This document shows positions 1 to 8,388 of a DNA stretch of 37,952 nucleotides, in pieces. The notes beneath the pieces are model-generated. The model did no database searches and had not been told where the DNA came from. It worked only from the letters and a program-made list of their open reading frames with translations. Position 1 is the first letter of the stretch. The number at the start of each line of letters is the position of its first letter. The position numbers and the translations under genes were made by a program. Source of the stretch: Pseudomonas fluorescens (lineage in GTDB: Bacteria; Pseudomonadota; Gammaproteobacteria; Pseudomonadales; Pseudomonadaceae); contig NZ_LACH01000072.1 in assembly GCF_000968015.1 (NCBI RefSeq), positions 1 through 37,952 of the forward strand, read 5' to 3'.

Positions 1-33
1 ATCGCAGCCTCGTTTCACTCGACAGCTCCTACG
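1..33. repeat. REP arm, cut by the window edge
   Basis: The first bases (GATCGCAGCC then the TTTCACTCGACAG version of the loop) match one arm of the complete REPIN at 29383-29473. The partner arm lies outside the window. The next ~230 bases up to the MFS gene hold no gene that I can support. Confidence 0.75.
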
Positions 34-202
34 GGGATCAGGGATCGCGTTTATCTGTGAGCGAATTATTGGCCGGGGGAATCTGCACAGCAATTCAAAG
101 TGTACTACCCAGTTAGTTTTGCGTGCGATTATCGAACACAATGGCCCTTGGCGAATTGACGATTTTTCGTCCACTGCGCAACATCGACTCCACATTGAGC
201 CC

Positions 203-228
203 GGTCACACACCTCGGTCTCGGTGACC
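203..228. promoter_or_regulatory. Possible operator before the MFS gene
   Basis: GGTCAC and GTGACC form 6-bp inverted arms around a 14-bp spacer, upstream of the transporter start. The arms are short and no second copy was seen, so this is a weak suggestion. The 15-bp IclR-type operator found twice in this cluster is absent here, so the transporter may be controlled separately. Confidence 0.2.
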
Positions 229-307
229 AAAGACCCAGAACACCACATAAAAACAATCGGTGGCCTACATGACTCCTTCTCAAAGCTCTCCCGTGGAGCG
301 TTCCTCC

Positions 308-1609
308 ATGACTCCTGCCACTGGTGGCATCGGCGACAAGATCCGCGGCGCGATGGCGGTTGGCAAAACCCGTTGGGGCATGCTGGCGCTGGTGTTCTTC
401 GCCACCACCCTGAACTACATTGACCGCGCCGCACTGGGCGTGATGCAGCCCATTCTTGCCAAGGAAATGAGCTGGACGGCGATGGACTACGCCAACATCA
501 ACTTCTGGTTCCAGGTCGGCTACGCCATCGGTTTCGTGCTGCAAGGCCGGTTGATCGATCGGGTCGGCGTCAAGCGCGTGTTCTTCTTCGCCGTGCTGCT
601 CTGGAGCCTGGCGACCGGTGCCCATGGCCTGGCCACTTCGGCCGTCGGTTTCATGGTCTGCCGATTCATTCTGGGTCTGACGGAAGCCGCCAACTACCCG
701 GCGTGCGTGAAGACCACCCGGTTGTGGTTCCCGGCCGGCGAACGCGCCGTGGCCACCGGCATCTTCAACGCTGGCACCAACGTCGGGGCGATGTTCACGC
801 CTATGTTGTTGCCGCTGATCCTGCACGTCTGGGGCTGGCAAGCCGCGTTTCTGTGCATGTCGTCACTGGGCGGGATCTGGTTGCTGTTCTGGGGTTTGAA
901 GTACTTCAACCCGGAAGATCACCCGAGCGTTAAACAATCGGAACTGGACTACATCCAGAAGGAAGTAGAGCCGGAACAATCCCGCGTACCGTTCTCGAAA
1001 ATCCTGCGCATGCGTGGCACCTGGGCCTTCGCCCTGGCTTACGCGATCACCGCGCCGGTGTTCTGGTTCTACCTCTACTGGCTGCCGCCGTTCCTCAATC
1101 AGCAATACAACCTGGGGATCAACGTGACCCAGATGGGTATCCCGCTGATCATCATTTACCTCACTGCCGATTTCGGCAGCGTCGGCGGCGGGATCCTGTC
1201 CTCGTTCCTGATCGGCCGCGGCGTCAACCCGATCAAGGCGCGGCTAATGTCCATGTTCCTGTTCGCCTGCTGCATCGTCGGCGTGATCATGGCGGCGGGT
1301 TCGAGCAGTCTGTGGGTCGCGGTGTTCGCCATCTCCCTGGCCATCGGTGCGCACCAGGCCTGGACCGCGAACATCTGGAGCCTGGTGATGGACTACACGC
1401 CTAAACACATGATGAGTACGGTGTTCGGCTTCGGTGGCATGTGCGCGGCCATCGGCGGGATGTTCATGACCCAGTTGGTCGGCCACATTCTGACGATCAC
1501 CAACAACAACTACACCGTGCTGTTCACCATGATTCCGGCGATGTACTTCATCGCGCTGATCTGGATGTACTTCATGGCGCCGCGCAAAATTCCTACCGTC
1601 ACAGAGTAA
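308..1609 (+). CDS. MFS transporter, anion:cation symporter (ACS) family
   Basis: This is a twelve-helix inner-membrane importer of 433 aa. The N-terminal stretch LNYIDRAALGV after the first helix is the signature of the ACS family, which takes up hexuronates, glucarate, galactonate and similar organic acids by proton symport. I prefer ATG 308 because GGAG lies 9 nt upstream of it. ATG 269 and GTG 260 are in frame but lack a clear ribosome site. The gene converges with the DMT transporter gene and the two are separated by a perfect hairpin. Its place beside a dehydrogenase/isomerase/IclR cluster suggests that it imports the substrate of that pathway. The substrate itself cannot be read from the sequence. 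Confidence 0.88.
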   Translation: MTPATGGIGDKIRGAMAVGKTRWGMLALVFFATTLNYIDRAALGVMQPILAKEMSWTAMDYANINFWFQVGYAIGFVLQGRLIDRVGVKRVFFFAVLLWSLATGAHGLATSAVGFMVCRFILGLTEAANYPACVKTTRLWFPAGERAVATGIFNAGTNVGAMFTPMLLPLILHVWGWQAAFLCMSSLGGIWLLFWGLKYFNPEDHPSVKQSELDYIQKEVEPEQSRVPFSKILRMRGTWAFALAYAITAPVFWFYLYWLPPFLNQQYNLGINVTQMGIPLIIIYLTADFGSVGGGILSSFLIGRGVNPIKARLMSMFLFACCIVGVIMAAGSSSLWVAVFAISLAIGAHQAWTANIWSLVMDYTPKHMMSTVFGFGGMCAAIGGMFMTQLVGHILTITNNNYTVLFTMIPAMYFIALIWMYFMAPRKIPTVTE

Positions 1610-1627
1610 CTGTCTGACGCAATACCC

Positions 1628-1657
1628 CTGTGGGAGCGAGCCGGCTCGCTCCCACAG
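1628..1657. terminator. REP-type palindrome, likely bidirectional terminator
   Basis: A perfect 30-bp inverted repeat (each arm CTGTGGGAGCGAGCC) sits between two convergent genes. It is a single-hairpin form of the GTGGGAGCGAGC REP family seen again at 18079-18180. Its position suggests that it ends transcription from both sides, but it has no strong T-tract. Confidence 0.6.
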
Positions 1658-1671
1658 TTCGTTCACCGTTT

Positions 1672-2550
1672 TTATCGACGACTCTGCTGCCAGGCTGCCG
1701 CCAACCCGCTGCAGCAAATCACCGCGATCCCGACCACCGTGGTCAGGGTCGGCGTGTGAGAAAACAGCAACCAACCCAGCAAACCAGCAAAGACAATCTG
1801 GCAATAGCCGAACGGCGCCAACAACGCCGGGGCGGCGTGGCGGAAGGCTTGTGTCAGAAACAGGTGAGCCGTCATCCCGCAGGCGCCCAGCGCCACCATC
1901 ATCAATCCATGGCCCAGGCTGGGGACTTGCCAGAAGAATGGCACCAGCGCGCTCATCACCAGGGTGTTGCACAGCCCGGCGAAGAAGTTGCTGGTGGTTG
2001 GGCTATCGATGTTGCTGAGCTTGCGGGTGAGCAACTGATAGAAGCAGAAAAACAGCGCCGAGCAGAGCGGTAGCAACACCGCCGGGGTAAAGAGTTCTCC
2101 GCCGGGATGGACGATGATCAGCACGCCGATGAACCCGCAAATCACCGCAATCCACTGGCCACGCGTGACGTGCTCGCGCAGCAGTGGCACCGACAGCGCA
2201 GTCACCAGAACCGGCGCAAGAAAGTTGACCGCCGTGGCTTCCGCCAAGGGGATGTACTGCAAGCCGGTGGTGAAAAACAGACTGGTGCCCAACAGGCACA
2301 ACGCCCGCAACAGCTGAAGTAACGGCCGTTTGGTTCGTAGGACACCAAGCCCGGATTGCGGTAGAAAAATCCCGGCCATGAGTAAGGTGTGAACCACATA
2401 ACGAGCCCACACCACCATGACGATCGGGTAGAAGCCCGAGAGGTATTTCGACAAGGCGTCGTGACTGGAAAACAGGAAGGTCGCAACGACGATCAGCAGA
2501 ATCCCTTTGAAGGGTTGGTTTACACCGGAGAGCGGAGTGCTGACAGTCAT
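1672..2550 (-). CDS. DMT superfamily transporter (two EamA domains)
   Basis: A 292-aa membrane protein made of two EamA repeats with about ten hydrophobic helices. The first begins near residue 15 (ILLIVVATFLFSSHDALSK) and the second near residue 155. Family members export or import metabolites and amino acids; the substrate is unknown here. It is the last gene of the minus-strand group Gfo/Idh/MocA dehydrogenase, isomerase, DMT, 43 bp after the isomerase gene, and is probably co-transcribed with them. A shared substrate or product of that pathway is an inference from position only. Confidence 0.85.
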   Translation of the reverse strand: MTVSTPLSGVNQPFKGILLIVVATFLFSSHDALSKYLSGFYPIVMVVWARYVVHTLLMAGIFLPQSGLGVLRTKRPLLQLLRALCLLGTSLFFTTGLQYIPLAEATAVNFLAPVLVTALSVPLLREHVTRGQWIAVICGFIGVLIIVHPGGELFTPAVLLPLCSALFFCFYQLLTRKLSNIDSPTTSNFFAGLCNTLVMSALVPFFWQVPSLGHGLMMVALGACGMTAHLFLTQAFRHAAPALLAPFGYCQIVFAGLLGWLLFSHTPTLTTVVGIAVICCSGLAAAWQQSRR

Positions 2551-2593
2551 TCGGTATCCCTTTTGTTTTGCATCAACTAGTTAAAAGCATCCC

Positions 2594-3415
2594 TTACAGC
2601 CGCGCTAACAACTCATGGGTTTTACTCAACGCCATCCGCGCCCGCTGCAACCCGCTCACGCCCTGCTCAAGCAACTGCACGGTGGGGATCTCCAGGCTCA
2701 ACGGAATATCGGCCGGTAAATGCTGCAACAACCCCGCCAGATCACAATCGCCATCGCCCGGAAAACGCCGCTCGTTACGGGCCTGGCGCAGAGTTTCCGC
2801 CATGTCCGTCGGCCGTGGCCCGGCAACGTCGCACAGCTGGGCATACCGTAACCGTGACGGGGCAACTCTGGCCAGAGCTTCCAGCCGTGAAGCCGAACGG
2901 TCGAAGTGAAACGCGTCCACCAACACCGCGCCGTTTTCACGCCCCGCGTTTTCGACGATGCGCACCGCCTGTTCGAGATTGCGCGCATCGGTCCACGGCA
3001 TGAATTCCAAATGCGGATGAAGCCCGTAAGGTGCCGCCAGATCACACAGCCGAGCGAAGTTGTCGGTGAGCCGCTGTTCGTCAGAATCGTTACCGGCCAC
3101 CAGCAATTCACTGGCACCAAATTCGGCACCGACAGCCAGCATCTTCTCGAAATCGGCGACGACGGTTTCTGGTTTAAGACGCAGGATCTCGACATCCAAC
3201 ACACGAATGCCGGTCTCGCGCAGTCGCGCCAACGTCCTGCGCCGTAACCCGACATCGGCGACCAGCGCAAAGTGGTGTTCTTCAGGCGTCGCAGGCTCCA
3301 ACCGTAATCCGACATGACTGTAACCAGCCTGTGCTGCCACTTCGACCATCTCCGGTGGTGACAATTCCAGCACCGTCAGGCTGGCCAGGGAAAAGATCCG
3401 ATCGTTCATGGTCAT
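2594..3415 (-). CDS. Sugar phosphate isomerase/epimerase family TIM barrel
   Basis: A 273-aa AP-endonuclease-2-like (xylose isomerase-type) TIM barrel. The typical metal-site patterns are present: HLEFMPW, a DAFHFDR stretch, and a late SLEIPT strand. Relatives include 3-dehydroshikimate dehydratases, inosose dehydratases and 3-keto-glycoside-processing enzymes, so an aldose-ketose role should not be assumed. The start overlaps the stop of the upstream dehydrogenase gene as ATGA, so the two are translationally coupled. The pairing of a Gfo/Idh/MocA oxidoreductase with this barrel is typical of cyclitol, hydroaromatic or oxidised-sugar catabolism. Confidence 0.82.
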   Translation of the reverse strand: MTMNDRIFSLASLTVLELSPPEMVEVAAQAGYSHVGLRLEPATPEEHHFALVADVGLRRRTLARLRETGIRVLDVEILRLKPETVVADFEKMLAVGAEFGASELLVAGNDSDEQRLTDNFARLCDLAAPYGLHPHLEFMPWTDARNLEQAVRIVENAGRENGAVLVDAFHFDRSASRLEALARVAPSRLRYAQLCDVAGPRPTDMAETLRQARNERRFPGDGDCDLAGLLQHLPADIPLSLEIPTVQLLEQGVSGLQRARMALSKTHELLARL

Positions 3416-4467
3416 TCCTCGATCAAGGTCGGTGCGCAGGCACGGCCGGTTTCGGCGGCCTCGCGTATCGCTTCGATCAGCGCCAACGTGCGGGCGGCGT
3501 CGGCGACGCTCACCAACGGCTCGACTTCGCGACGCGCCACGCGCACGAAATGCTGCAACTGCAAACGCAGCGCTTCATCGGCGCTGAAGCTTTCCTGCAC
3601 CGCCAGCAACGGTTGATGCCATCCCCCATCGGTGTCGGCGTAGTGCCAACGCTTGAGTTGCGGAATGCTCAACGCACCGCCGGTCCCGGCCAGCAGATAG
3701 CACGGCTGATCGGCCTGACGTGGGTACACCGGGTTCTCGCCGGAATCCAGCTCCCAGCTCCAGGGCGCCGCGACCGCATCGGAACCGGTCAGGCTACCCA
3801 GCGCGCCGCTGTCGAATTGCAGCAACACCGCCGCGCAATCTTCGTTGGCAAACCCGCGCACCGCATTGCTGGTGATCGCCTGAACCTGCCGCACTTCTCC
3901 GCACAAGTGCCGGAGCAGATCGAGGTCGTGAATCAGGTTGGTCAGCAACATTCCCGCGCCGGATTCGCGGCGCCAGGACGTCTCGAAATAGCTGTCGGGT
4001 TTGCGCAGTTGCCAGAGCGCCGTCACTGTCGTCAGCCGGCCCAGTGCGCCGCTTTGCACCAGTTCATGGGCGCGGACGATCAACGGATTGTGCCGGCGAT
4101 GATGACCGACCAGCACAGGAACGCCGGTGGCTTTCGAAGCGGCGACCAGCTCGCGGACTTCATCCAGGTGCACGCCCACCGGTTTTTCCAGCAGGACCGG
4201 CACGCCGACAGCGAGGCAATCGAGTGCGGTGCTGACGTGCAGCGTATTCGGGTTGGCGACGATCACCGCGTCTGGCTTGACCTGCTCCAACATCTGATGG
4301 TGATCAGCGAAATACGCCACACCCCACTCGGCCGCCAGGCCCGCTGCTTGCGGACCCGGATCGGCCACTGCGCACAAGGCCGCTTCCGTCAGGGATTGCA
4401 GATGCCGGTAATGCTGTTGGCCCATATTGCCAGCCCCGATCAGGGCAATACGCAGGGGTGAAGTCAT
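3412..4467 (-). CDS. Gfo/Idh/MocA family NAD(P)-dependent oxidoreductase
   Basis: A 351-aa dehydrogenase. The Rossmann motif is IGAGNMG (residues 10-16), the family EKP motif is at 94-96, and LIHDLDLL near residue 177 carries the usual active-site His/Asp region. Family members oxidise sugars, inositols and similar polyols. It is the first gene of the minus-strand catabolic operon, and a 15-bp operator copy lies 49 bp upstream (4516-4530). The 185-bp gap to iclR also contains a REPIN. The exact substrate is unknown; coupling with the isomerase argues that the two act on successive intermediates. Confidence 0.87.
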   Translation of the reverse strand: MTSPLRIALIGAGNMGQQHYRHLQSLTEAALCAVADPGPQAAGLAAEWGVAYFADHHQMLEQVKPDAVIVANPNTLHVSTALDCLAVGVPVLLEKPVGVHLDEVRELVAASKATGVPVLVGHHRRHNPLIVRAHELVQSGALGRLTTVTALWQLRKPDSYFETSWRRESGAGMLLTNLIHDLDLLRHLCGEVRQVQAITSNAVRGFANEDCAAVLLQFDSGALGSLTGSDAVAAPWSWELDSGENPVYPRQADQPCYLLAGTGGALSIPQLKRWHYADTDGGWHQPLLAVQESFSADEALRLQLQHFVRVARREVEPLVSVADAARTLALIEAIREAAETGRACAPTLIEE

Positions 4468-4515
4468 CGTGCGGTCCTCTTGTAATCATTGTTGGAAGGG
4501 CGAACTCCAATAATT

Positions 4516-4530
4516 TAGAACCTGGTTCCA
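4516..4530 (-). promoter_or_regulatory. Putative IclR operator, dehydrogenase promoter
   Basis: On the minus strand this reads TGGAACCAGGTTCTA, with a GAACCAGGTTC dyad at its centre. The same 15-bp pattern occurs at 5563-5577 before the divergent flavoprotein gene. A TTGTGT hexamer upstream and TCTAAA directly after the site would place it in the promoter spacer. Assignment to the adjacent IclR protein is by proximity. Confidence 0.6.
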
Positions 4531-4579
4531 GATTCTTACACAAGCAAACCGAAAAAGTGTGCGATCAACGCACAAGATC

Positions 4580-4646
4580 AAAAGATCGCAGCCTTCGGCA
4601 GCTCCGACGCAAACGGTGTAGGAGCTGCCGAAGGCTGCGATCTTTT
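4580..4646. repeat. REPIN, GATCGCAGCC family
   Basis: Two 26-bp arms (4580-4605 and 4621-4646) are perfect inverse complements around a 15-nt loop. They contain GATCGCAGCCTTCGGCAGC and carry A and T runs at the outer edges. The element lies between iclR and the dehydrogenase gene and could form a strong hairpin in either transcript. It is a close relative of the element at 10245-10321. Confidence 0.85.
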
Positions 4647-4652
4647 AGACCG

Positions 4653-5429
4653 TCATGTGAACAACTCAGAAGCCAGGCTCGCCGCCGACAGCTCCTCGGT
4701 AAACTTCAACAACAACGGCGCCAATTCATGCAATCGCGCCCCCGGCATCCGCGCGCTGGGCCCGGCGATGCTCAGCACACCGATGACTCGACCATCACTC
4801 GGATGTCGCACCACCGCAGCAATCGCCGAGGTGCCCACCGCCGAACTCTCCTCGACCCAGGCATACCCCTGCTCCCGCGCCATACGCAGGCGCTCCAGCA
4901 GTTCGATGTTGGAACGTGGTGCATTCGGCCCAAGGTCCTTTGGCCGCTCGCCACCCTGCCGTTCGACCAGGGACAGCGCCTCGGCATCGCTCATACACGC
5001 CAGCCATGCATGCCCCGACGCCGTATAAAACAAAGGCGCATCGCGGCCCATGTCCGGGTCGTAGCGCAGGCCGGAACGGGCGCCCTGGGATTTGGCGATC
5101 CAGATCTGCCGCTCACCTTCAATCACCCCAAGCCGCACCAGCTCGCCAGTTTCCTGGGCGAGGCGGTCAAGCACCGGCTGCACAATATCGGCGCCGCTGC
5201 CCGACAGGTAACGGAAACCCATGGCCACCAGTTTGGTCGACAGGTGATACCGCAGGCTCTCTGGATTCTGTAGCACGTAACCAAGCCGAATCAGCTCGGC
5301 GAGCAACCGGTGGGTCGCGCTTTTGGGAATATCCAGTTGCTCCGCCAGCGTCTGCATCGGCAGGCCCCGAGGGTCACTGGTGAGGCTTTCAAGCACGCTG
5401 AAAACACGTTCGATCTGACTGCCGGCCAT
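4653..5429 (-). CDS. IclR family transcriptional regulator
   Basis: A 258-aa regulator. The N-terminal winged helix-turn-helix (about residues 3-65, with LAEQLDIPKSATHRLL) is followed by an IclR effector-binding domain (about 80-250, including YTASGHAWLA and GVLSIAGPS). ATG 5429 is preferred over the in-frame GTG 5441 because GGAA lies just before it. It is divergent from the flavoprotein/aldo-keto reductase operon and upstream of the dehydrogenase operon. The matching operators at 4516-4530 and 5563-5577, plus a half-site (TGGAACCC) near 5491, suggest that it controls both operons and possibly itself. IclR proteins of this type usually sense a pathway intermediate. Confidence 0.9.
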   Translation of the reverse strand: MAGSQIERVFSVLESLTSDPRGLPMQTLAEQLDIPKSATHRLLAELIRLGYVLQNPESLRYHLSTKLVAMGFRYLSGSGADIVQPVLDRLAQETGELVRLGVIEGERQIWIAKSQGARSGLRYDPDMGRDAPLFYTASGHAWLACMSDAEALSLVERQGGERPKDLGPNAPRSNIELLERLRMAREQGYAWVEESSAVGTSAIAAVVRHPSDGRVIGVLSIAGPSARMPGARLHELAPLLLKFTEELSAASLASELFT

Positions 5430-5562
5430 GGGAGGTTCCACACAAAATTTGTCCGATTCTAGAAGACAACCGACCGAATGCGAAATCTGGAACCCACTGT
5501 CCGATAACCGCCCGCTTTACCTGGCGAAAGGTTGCCGAGCTCGATTGCGCTCCTATATTTTC

Positions 5563-5577
5563 TGGAATCAAATTCTA
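5563..5577 (+). promoter_or_regulatory. Putative IclR operator, flavoprotein promoter
   Basis: TGGAATCAAATTCTA lies 29 bp before the flavoprotein ATG. It shares the pattern TGGAAYCARRTTCTA with the copy at 4516-4530, and in both cases an A-rich TCTAAA follows directly. TTGCGC at about 5545 is a possible -35. Its location supports ATG 5607 as the start of the downstream gene, because the longer reading frame would overlap it. Confidence 0.6.
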
Positions 5578-5606
5578 AAAAATACAAACCGCTGGAGCTT
5601 CAGACG

Positions 5607-7355
5607 ATGCCTGCCGATTCAAAAAATCTCCCGGATATCGATTGCGACGTGCTCATCGTCGGCTCCGGTGCGGCCGGACTATCGACTGCAGTGACCGCGG
5701 CGTGGCACGGCCTAAAAGTCATCGTGGTCGAAAAAGATCCGGTGTTCGGCGGCGCCACGGCGTGGTCCGGTGGTTGGGCGTGGGTTCCTTGCAATCCTCT
5801 GGCTCGACGCGCCGGGATCGTCGAAGACGTCGAGCAACCGCGCACTTACCTGGAACACGAATTGGGCGAGCATTACGAGCCGGCCATGATCGATGCTTTC
5901 CTCGAAGCCGGTCCGCGGATGGTGGCGTTCTTTGAGCAGCACACCTCGCTGCAGTTTGCCGACGGCAACGCCATTGCCGATATTCATGGCGATACACCGG
6001 GCGCCGGCACGGGAGGACGCTCGGTCATCGCGGCACCTTACGATGGGCGAAAAGTCGGCAAGCTGCTTAAGCGTCTTCGCAAGACTATGCGGGAAACTTC
6101 GTTCATGGGCATGCCAATCATGGCAGGCGCGGACCTCTCGGCATTTCTCAATCTGACGCGCTCGCTGTCGGCGGCCTGGCACGTGACCCGGCGCTTTTCG
6201 CGGCACCTGCTCGATCTCGCGGTTCATGGTCGGGCGATGCAACTGGTCAACGGTGTCGCGCTGGTGGCTCGGTTGGCAAAATCCGCCGAAGACCTCGGCG
6301 TATTGCTCTGGGAGTCGGCACCCGTTACCGAGTTGCTGCGCGATGGCGATCAGGTTCGAGGCGCCGTAGTCAGCACTGCCAAAGGCAAAATCCGCATCCA
6401 TGCTCGCAAGGCTGTCGTGCTCGCGGCCGGCGGTTTCGCCAATGACATCGAGCGGCGCAAGGCATTGTTTCCCCGTACGCCAACCGGGCACGAACACCTG
6501 GCACTGCCACCCCTCGGCGTCTGCGGCGATGGCTTGCGACTGGGTGAAAGCGCTGGCGCCCGAGTCATCACCGACATGGCCTCCCCCGTGGCCTGGGCAC
6601 CGGTTTCGCAAGTGCCACACGAGGACGGCAGCACCGGCCACTTCCCGCACATCATTGAGCGCGGCAAACCGGGGGTGATTGGCGTGTTGAGCAACGGCCA
6701 GCGTTTCGTCAACGAAGCCAACGGCTACTACGACTATGTGACGGCCATGGTCGCCGCCGCTCCGAAGGGCGAAGCAGTCGTCTCCTGGCTGGTCTGCACG
6801 CATGGCTTTCAGCGGCGCTATGGCTTGGGTATCTCTCGGCCCTTTCCGCTGCCGCTGTCATCCTTTATCCGCAGCGGCTATCTGAAAACCGGCAACACCC
6901 TTGAGGAATTGGCCCACGCCTGCGGCATCGACCCGAATGGTTTGCGCAGCACTGTGTCCGAATACAACCGGCACGCGCGCAATGGTGAAGACCCGCTGTT
7001 CGGGCGCGGTTCGACGCCTTACAACCGCAAACAAGGTGATGCGTTGCAGCAACCCAACCCTTGCGTCGCACCGATCGAACAAGGCCCGTTCTATGCCGTG
7101 AAGGTCCAGCCCGGCTGCTTCGGCACCTTCGCCGGCCTCAAGGTCAATGAACACGCCCAGGTGCTCGGCGAATCGGGCAAGGCCATCGCCGGGCTGTACG
7201 CAGCGGGTGGTGACATGGCCAGCATCATGGGCGGGCACTACCCCGCCGGCGGCATCAATCTGGGGCCGGCGCTGACCTTCGGCTACATCGCCGCGCGACA
7301 TATCGCAGGTATTACCGTTTACGAACAGGAGATCGACTATGCAGCGCATCGTTAA
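5607..7355 (+). CDS. FAD-dependent dehydrogenase (fumarate reductase/KstD-like)
   Basis: A 582-aa flavoprotein of the fumarate reductase/3-oxosteroid 1-dehydrogenase superfamily. The N-terminal dinucleotide motif GSGAAG (residues 19-24) is followed by VVEKDPVFGGATAWSGG. The C-terminal FAD signature AGGDMASIMGGHYPAGGINLGPALTFG covers the last 50 residues. I chose ATG 5607 because GGAG lies ~12 nt upstream and the operator precedes it. Such enzymes desaturate ring ketones next to a carbonyl. No steroid gene is nearby, so a cyclohexane-type or oxidised-sugar substrate is more likely. The stop overlaps the aldo/keto reductase start by 17 nt. Confidence 0.85.
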   Translation: MPADSKNLPDIDCDVLIVGSGAAGLSTAVTAAWHGLKVIVVEKDPVFGGATAWSGGWAWVPCNPLARRAGIVEDVEQPRTYLEHELGEHYEPAMIDAFLEAGPRMVAFFEQHTSLQFADGNAIADIHGDTPGAGTGGRSVIAAPYDGRKVGKLLKRLRKTMRETSFMGMPIMAGADLSAFLNLTRSLSAAWHVTRRFSRHLLDLAVHGRAMQLVNGVALVARLAKSAEDLGVLLWESAPVTELLRDGDQVRGAVVSTAKGKIRIHARKAVVLAAGGFANDIERRKALFPRTPTGHEHLALPPLGVCGDGLRLGESAGARVITDMASPVAWAPVSQVPHEDGSTGHFPHIIERGKPGVIGVLSNGQRFVNEANGYYDYVTAMVAAAPKGEAVVSWLVCTHGFQRRYGLGISRPFPLPLSSFIRSGYLKTGNTLEELAHACGIDPNGLRSTVSEYNRHARNGEDPLFGRGSTPYNRKQGDALQQPNPCVAPIEQGPFYAVKVQPGCFGTFAGLKVNEHAQVLGESGKAIAGLYAAGGDMASIMGGHYPAGGINLGPALTFGYIAARHIAGITVYEQEIDYAAHR

Positions 7356-8172
7356 CGCACAGGGTTTGAACATGCCCAAACTCGGCCTCGGCACCTGGCC
7401 GATGCTCGGCGAGGAATGCACTCGCGCCGTGGAACAGGCCTTGGCATTGGGTTATCGGCACATCGACACCGCTGCGGCTTACAACAATGAAGACGCCGTC
7501 GGCCAGGCGCTGGTGAACAGTCCTACCCCTCGCGATCACATCCACGTCACCACCAAAGTCTGGTGGGATCAGCTTCAACCCGATGCCATGCGCCATTCCC
7601 TGGACCGCAGCCTCAAGGCCTTGCGCAGCGATTACGTTGACCTGCTTATGATCCACTGGCCGACCATCGACTGGGACCTGTCGCGCACGATCGAGACCCT
7701 GGTGTCGTTCAAGGAACAAGGACTGGCGCGCAACATTGGTGTGGCGAATTTTCCACTGCCGTTGTTGCGCAAAGTCGTCGAGGAACTGGGGGCGCCGCTG
7801 TCAGCCATCCAGGTCGAATACCACGTACTGCTCGGACAAAACGCTCTGCTGGACTACGCCCGTCAACATGATCTGGCGCTGACGGCCTACACGCCACTGG
7901 CCCGCAACAAGGTCTCGGACATCCCGCAAATCCAGCAAATCGCTACCAAACACGGAGTCCTGCCAACGCAAGTGGCACTCAAGTGGCTGCTTGATCAACC
8001 GAACGTGGCCGCCATTCCAAAAGCCAGCAGCCAGGCCAATCAACTGGCCAACCTGGCAGCGCTCGAGGTAAATCTGGATGACGAAGACCGAACGTTGATC
8101 GCCGGTTTGTCCAAACGCGAACGCCAGGTCAATCCAGACTTTGCGCCAGTGTGGGATGCGTTCGACCGTTAA
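7339..8172 (+). CDS. Aldo/keto reductase (DkgB-like)
   Basis: A 277-aa NADPH-dependent reductase with the full AKR tetrad: D43 and Y48 in HIDTAAAYNNE, K73 in TTKVWW and H106 in MIHWPTID. The cofactor loop near IPKASSQANQ is also visible. It resembles 2,5-diketo-D-gluconate reductases and methylglyoxal reductases. A good AGGAGA ribosome site sits inside the end of the flavoprotein gene, and the 17-nt overlap indicates coupled translation. Its probable role is reduction of a carbonyl intermediate in the same pathway; this is inferred from the operon. Confidence 0.88.
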   Translation: MQRIVNAQGLNMPKLGLGTWPMLGEECTRAVEQALALGYRHIDTAAAYNNEDAVGQALVNSPTPRDHIHVTTKVWWDQLQPDAMRHSLDRSLKALRSDYVDLLMIHWPTIDWDLSRTIETLVSFKEQGLARNIGVANFPLPLLRKVVEELGAPLSAIQVEYHVLLGQNALLDYARQHDLALTAYTPLARNKVSDIPQIQQIATKHGVLPTQVALKWLLDQPNVAAIPKASSQANQLANLAALEVNLDDEDRTLIAGLSKRERQVNPDFAPVWDAFDR

Positions 8173-8182
8173 TCTCGCCGAC

Positions 8183-8198
8183 GCAGGCGGTCGCCTGC
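8183..8198 (+). terminator. Hairpin after the aldo/keto reductase gene
   Basis: GCAGGCG and CGCCTGC form a perfect 7-bp stem with a 2-nt loop, 11 nt after the stop codon. No T-tract follows, so an intrinsic terminator is uncertain. The rest of the gap up to 8388 shows no further feature. Confidence 0.3.
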
Positions 8199-8388
8199 TC
8201 GATAAAAACCCGTCGCCTGAAGGAATTAGATGGGTTGTCCGTGTTCAATACGAGTCTGGAAGACTCCCGGCCACCCACCACAGGTTGCCGGGAAGGCTGC
8301 TGTGCGCAACAAAAGATGGACGACCGGACTGGCGCCGCTCCCACTCAGCAGCAACACTCATCCCCACGGACAATCAGAGGATTCCCAC

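Noticed and set aside
113..841. A minus-strand 242-codon frame over the MFS gene
   Set aside because: The composition is typical of antisense frames (His, Gln, Arg rich) and the sense strand encodes a clear transporter.
3331..4461. A long plus-strand open frame of 376 codons
   Set aside because: It is antisense to the Gfo/Idh/MocA dehydrogenase and shows no protein family features.
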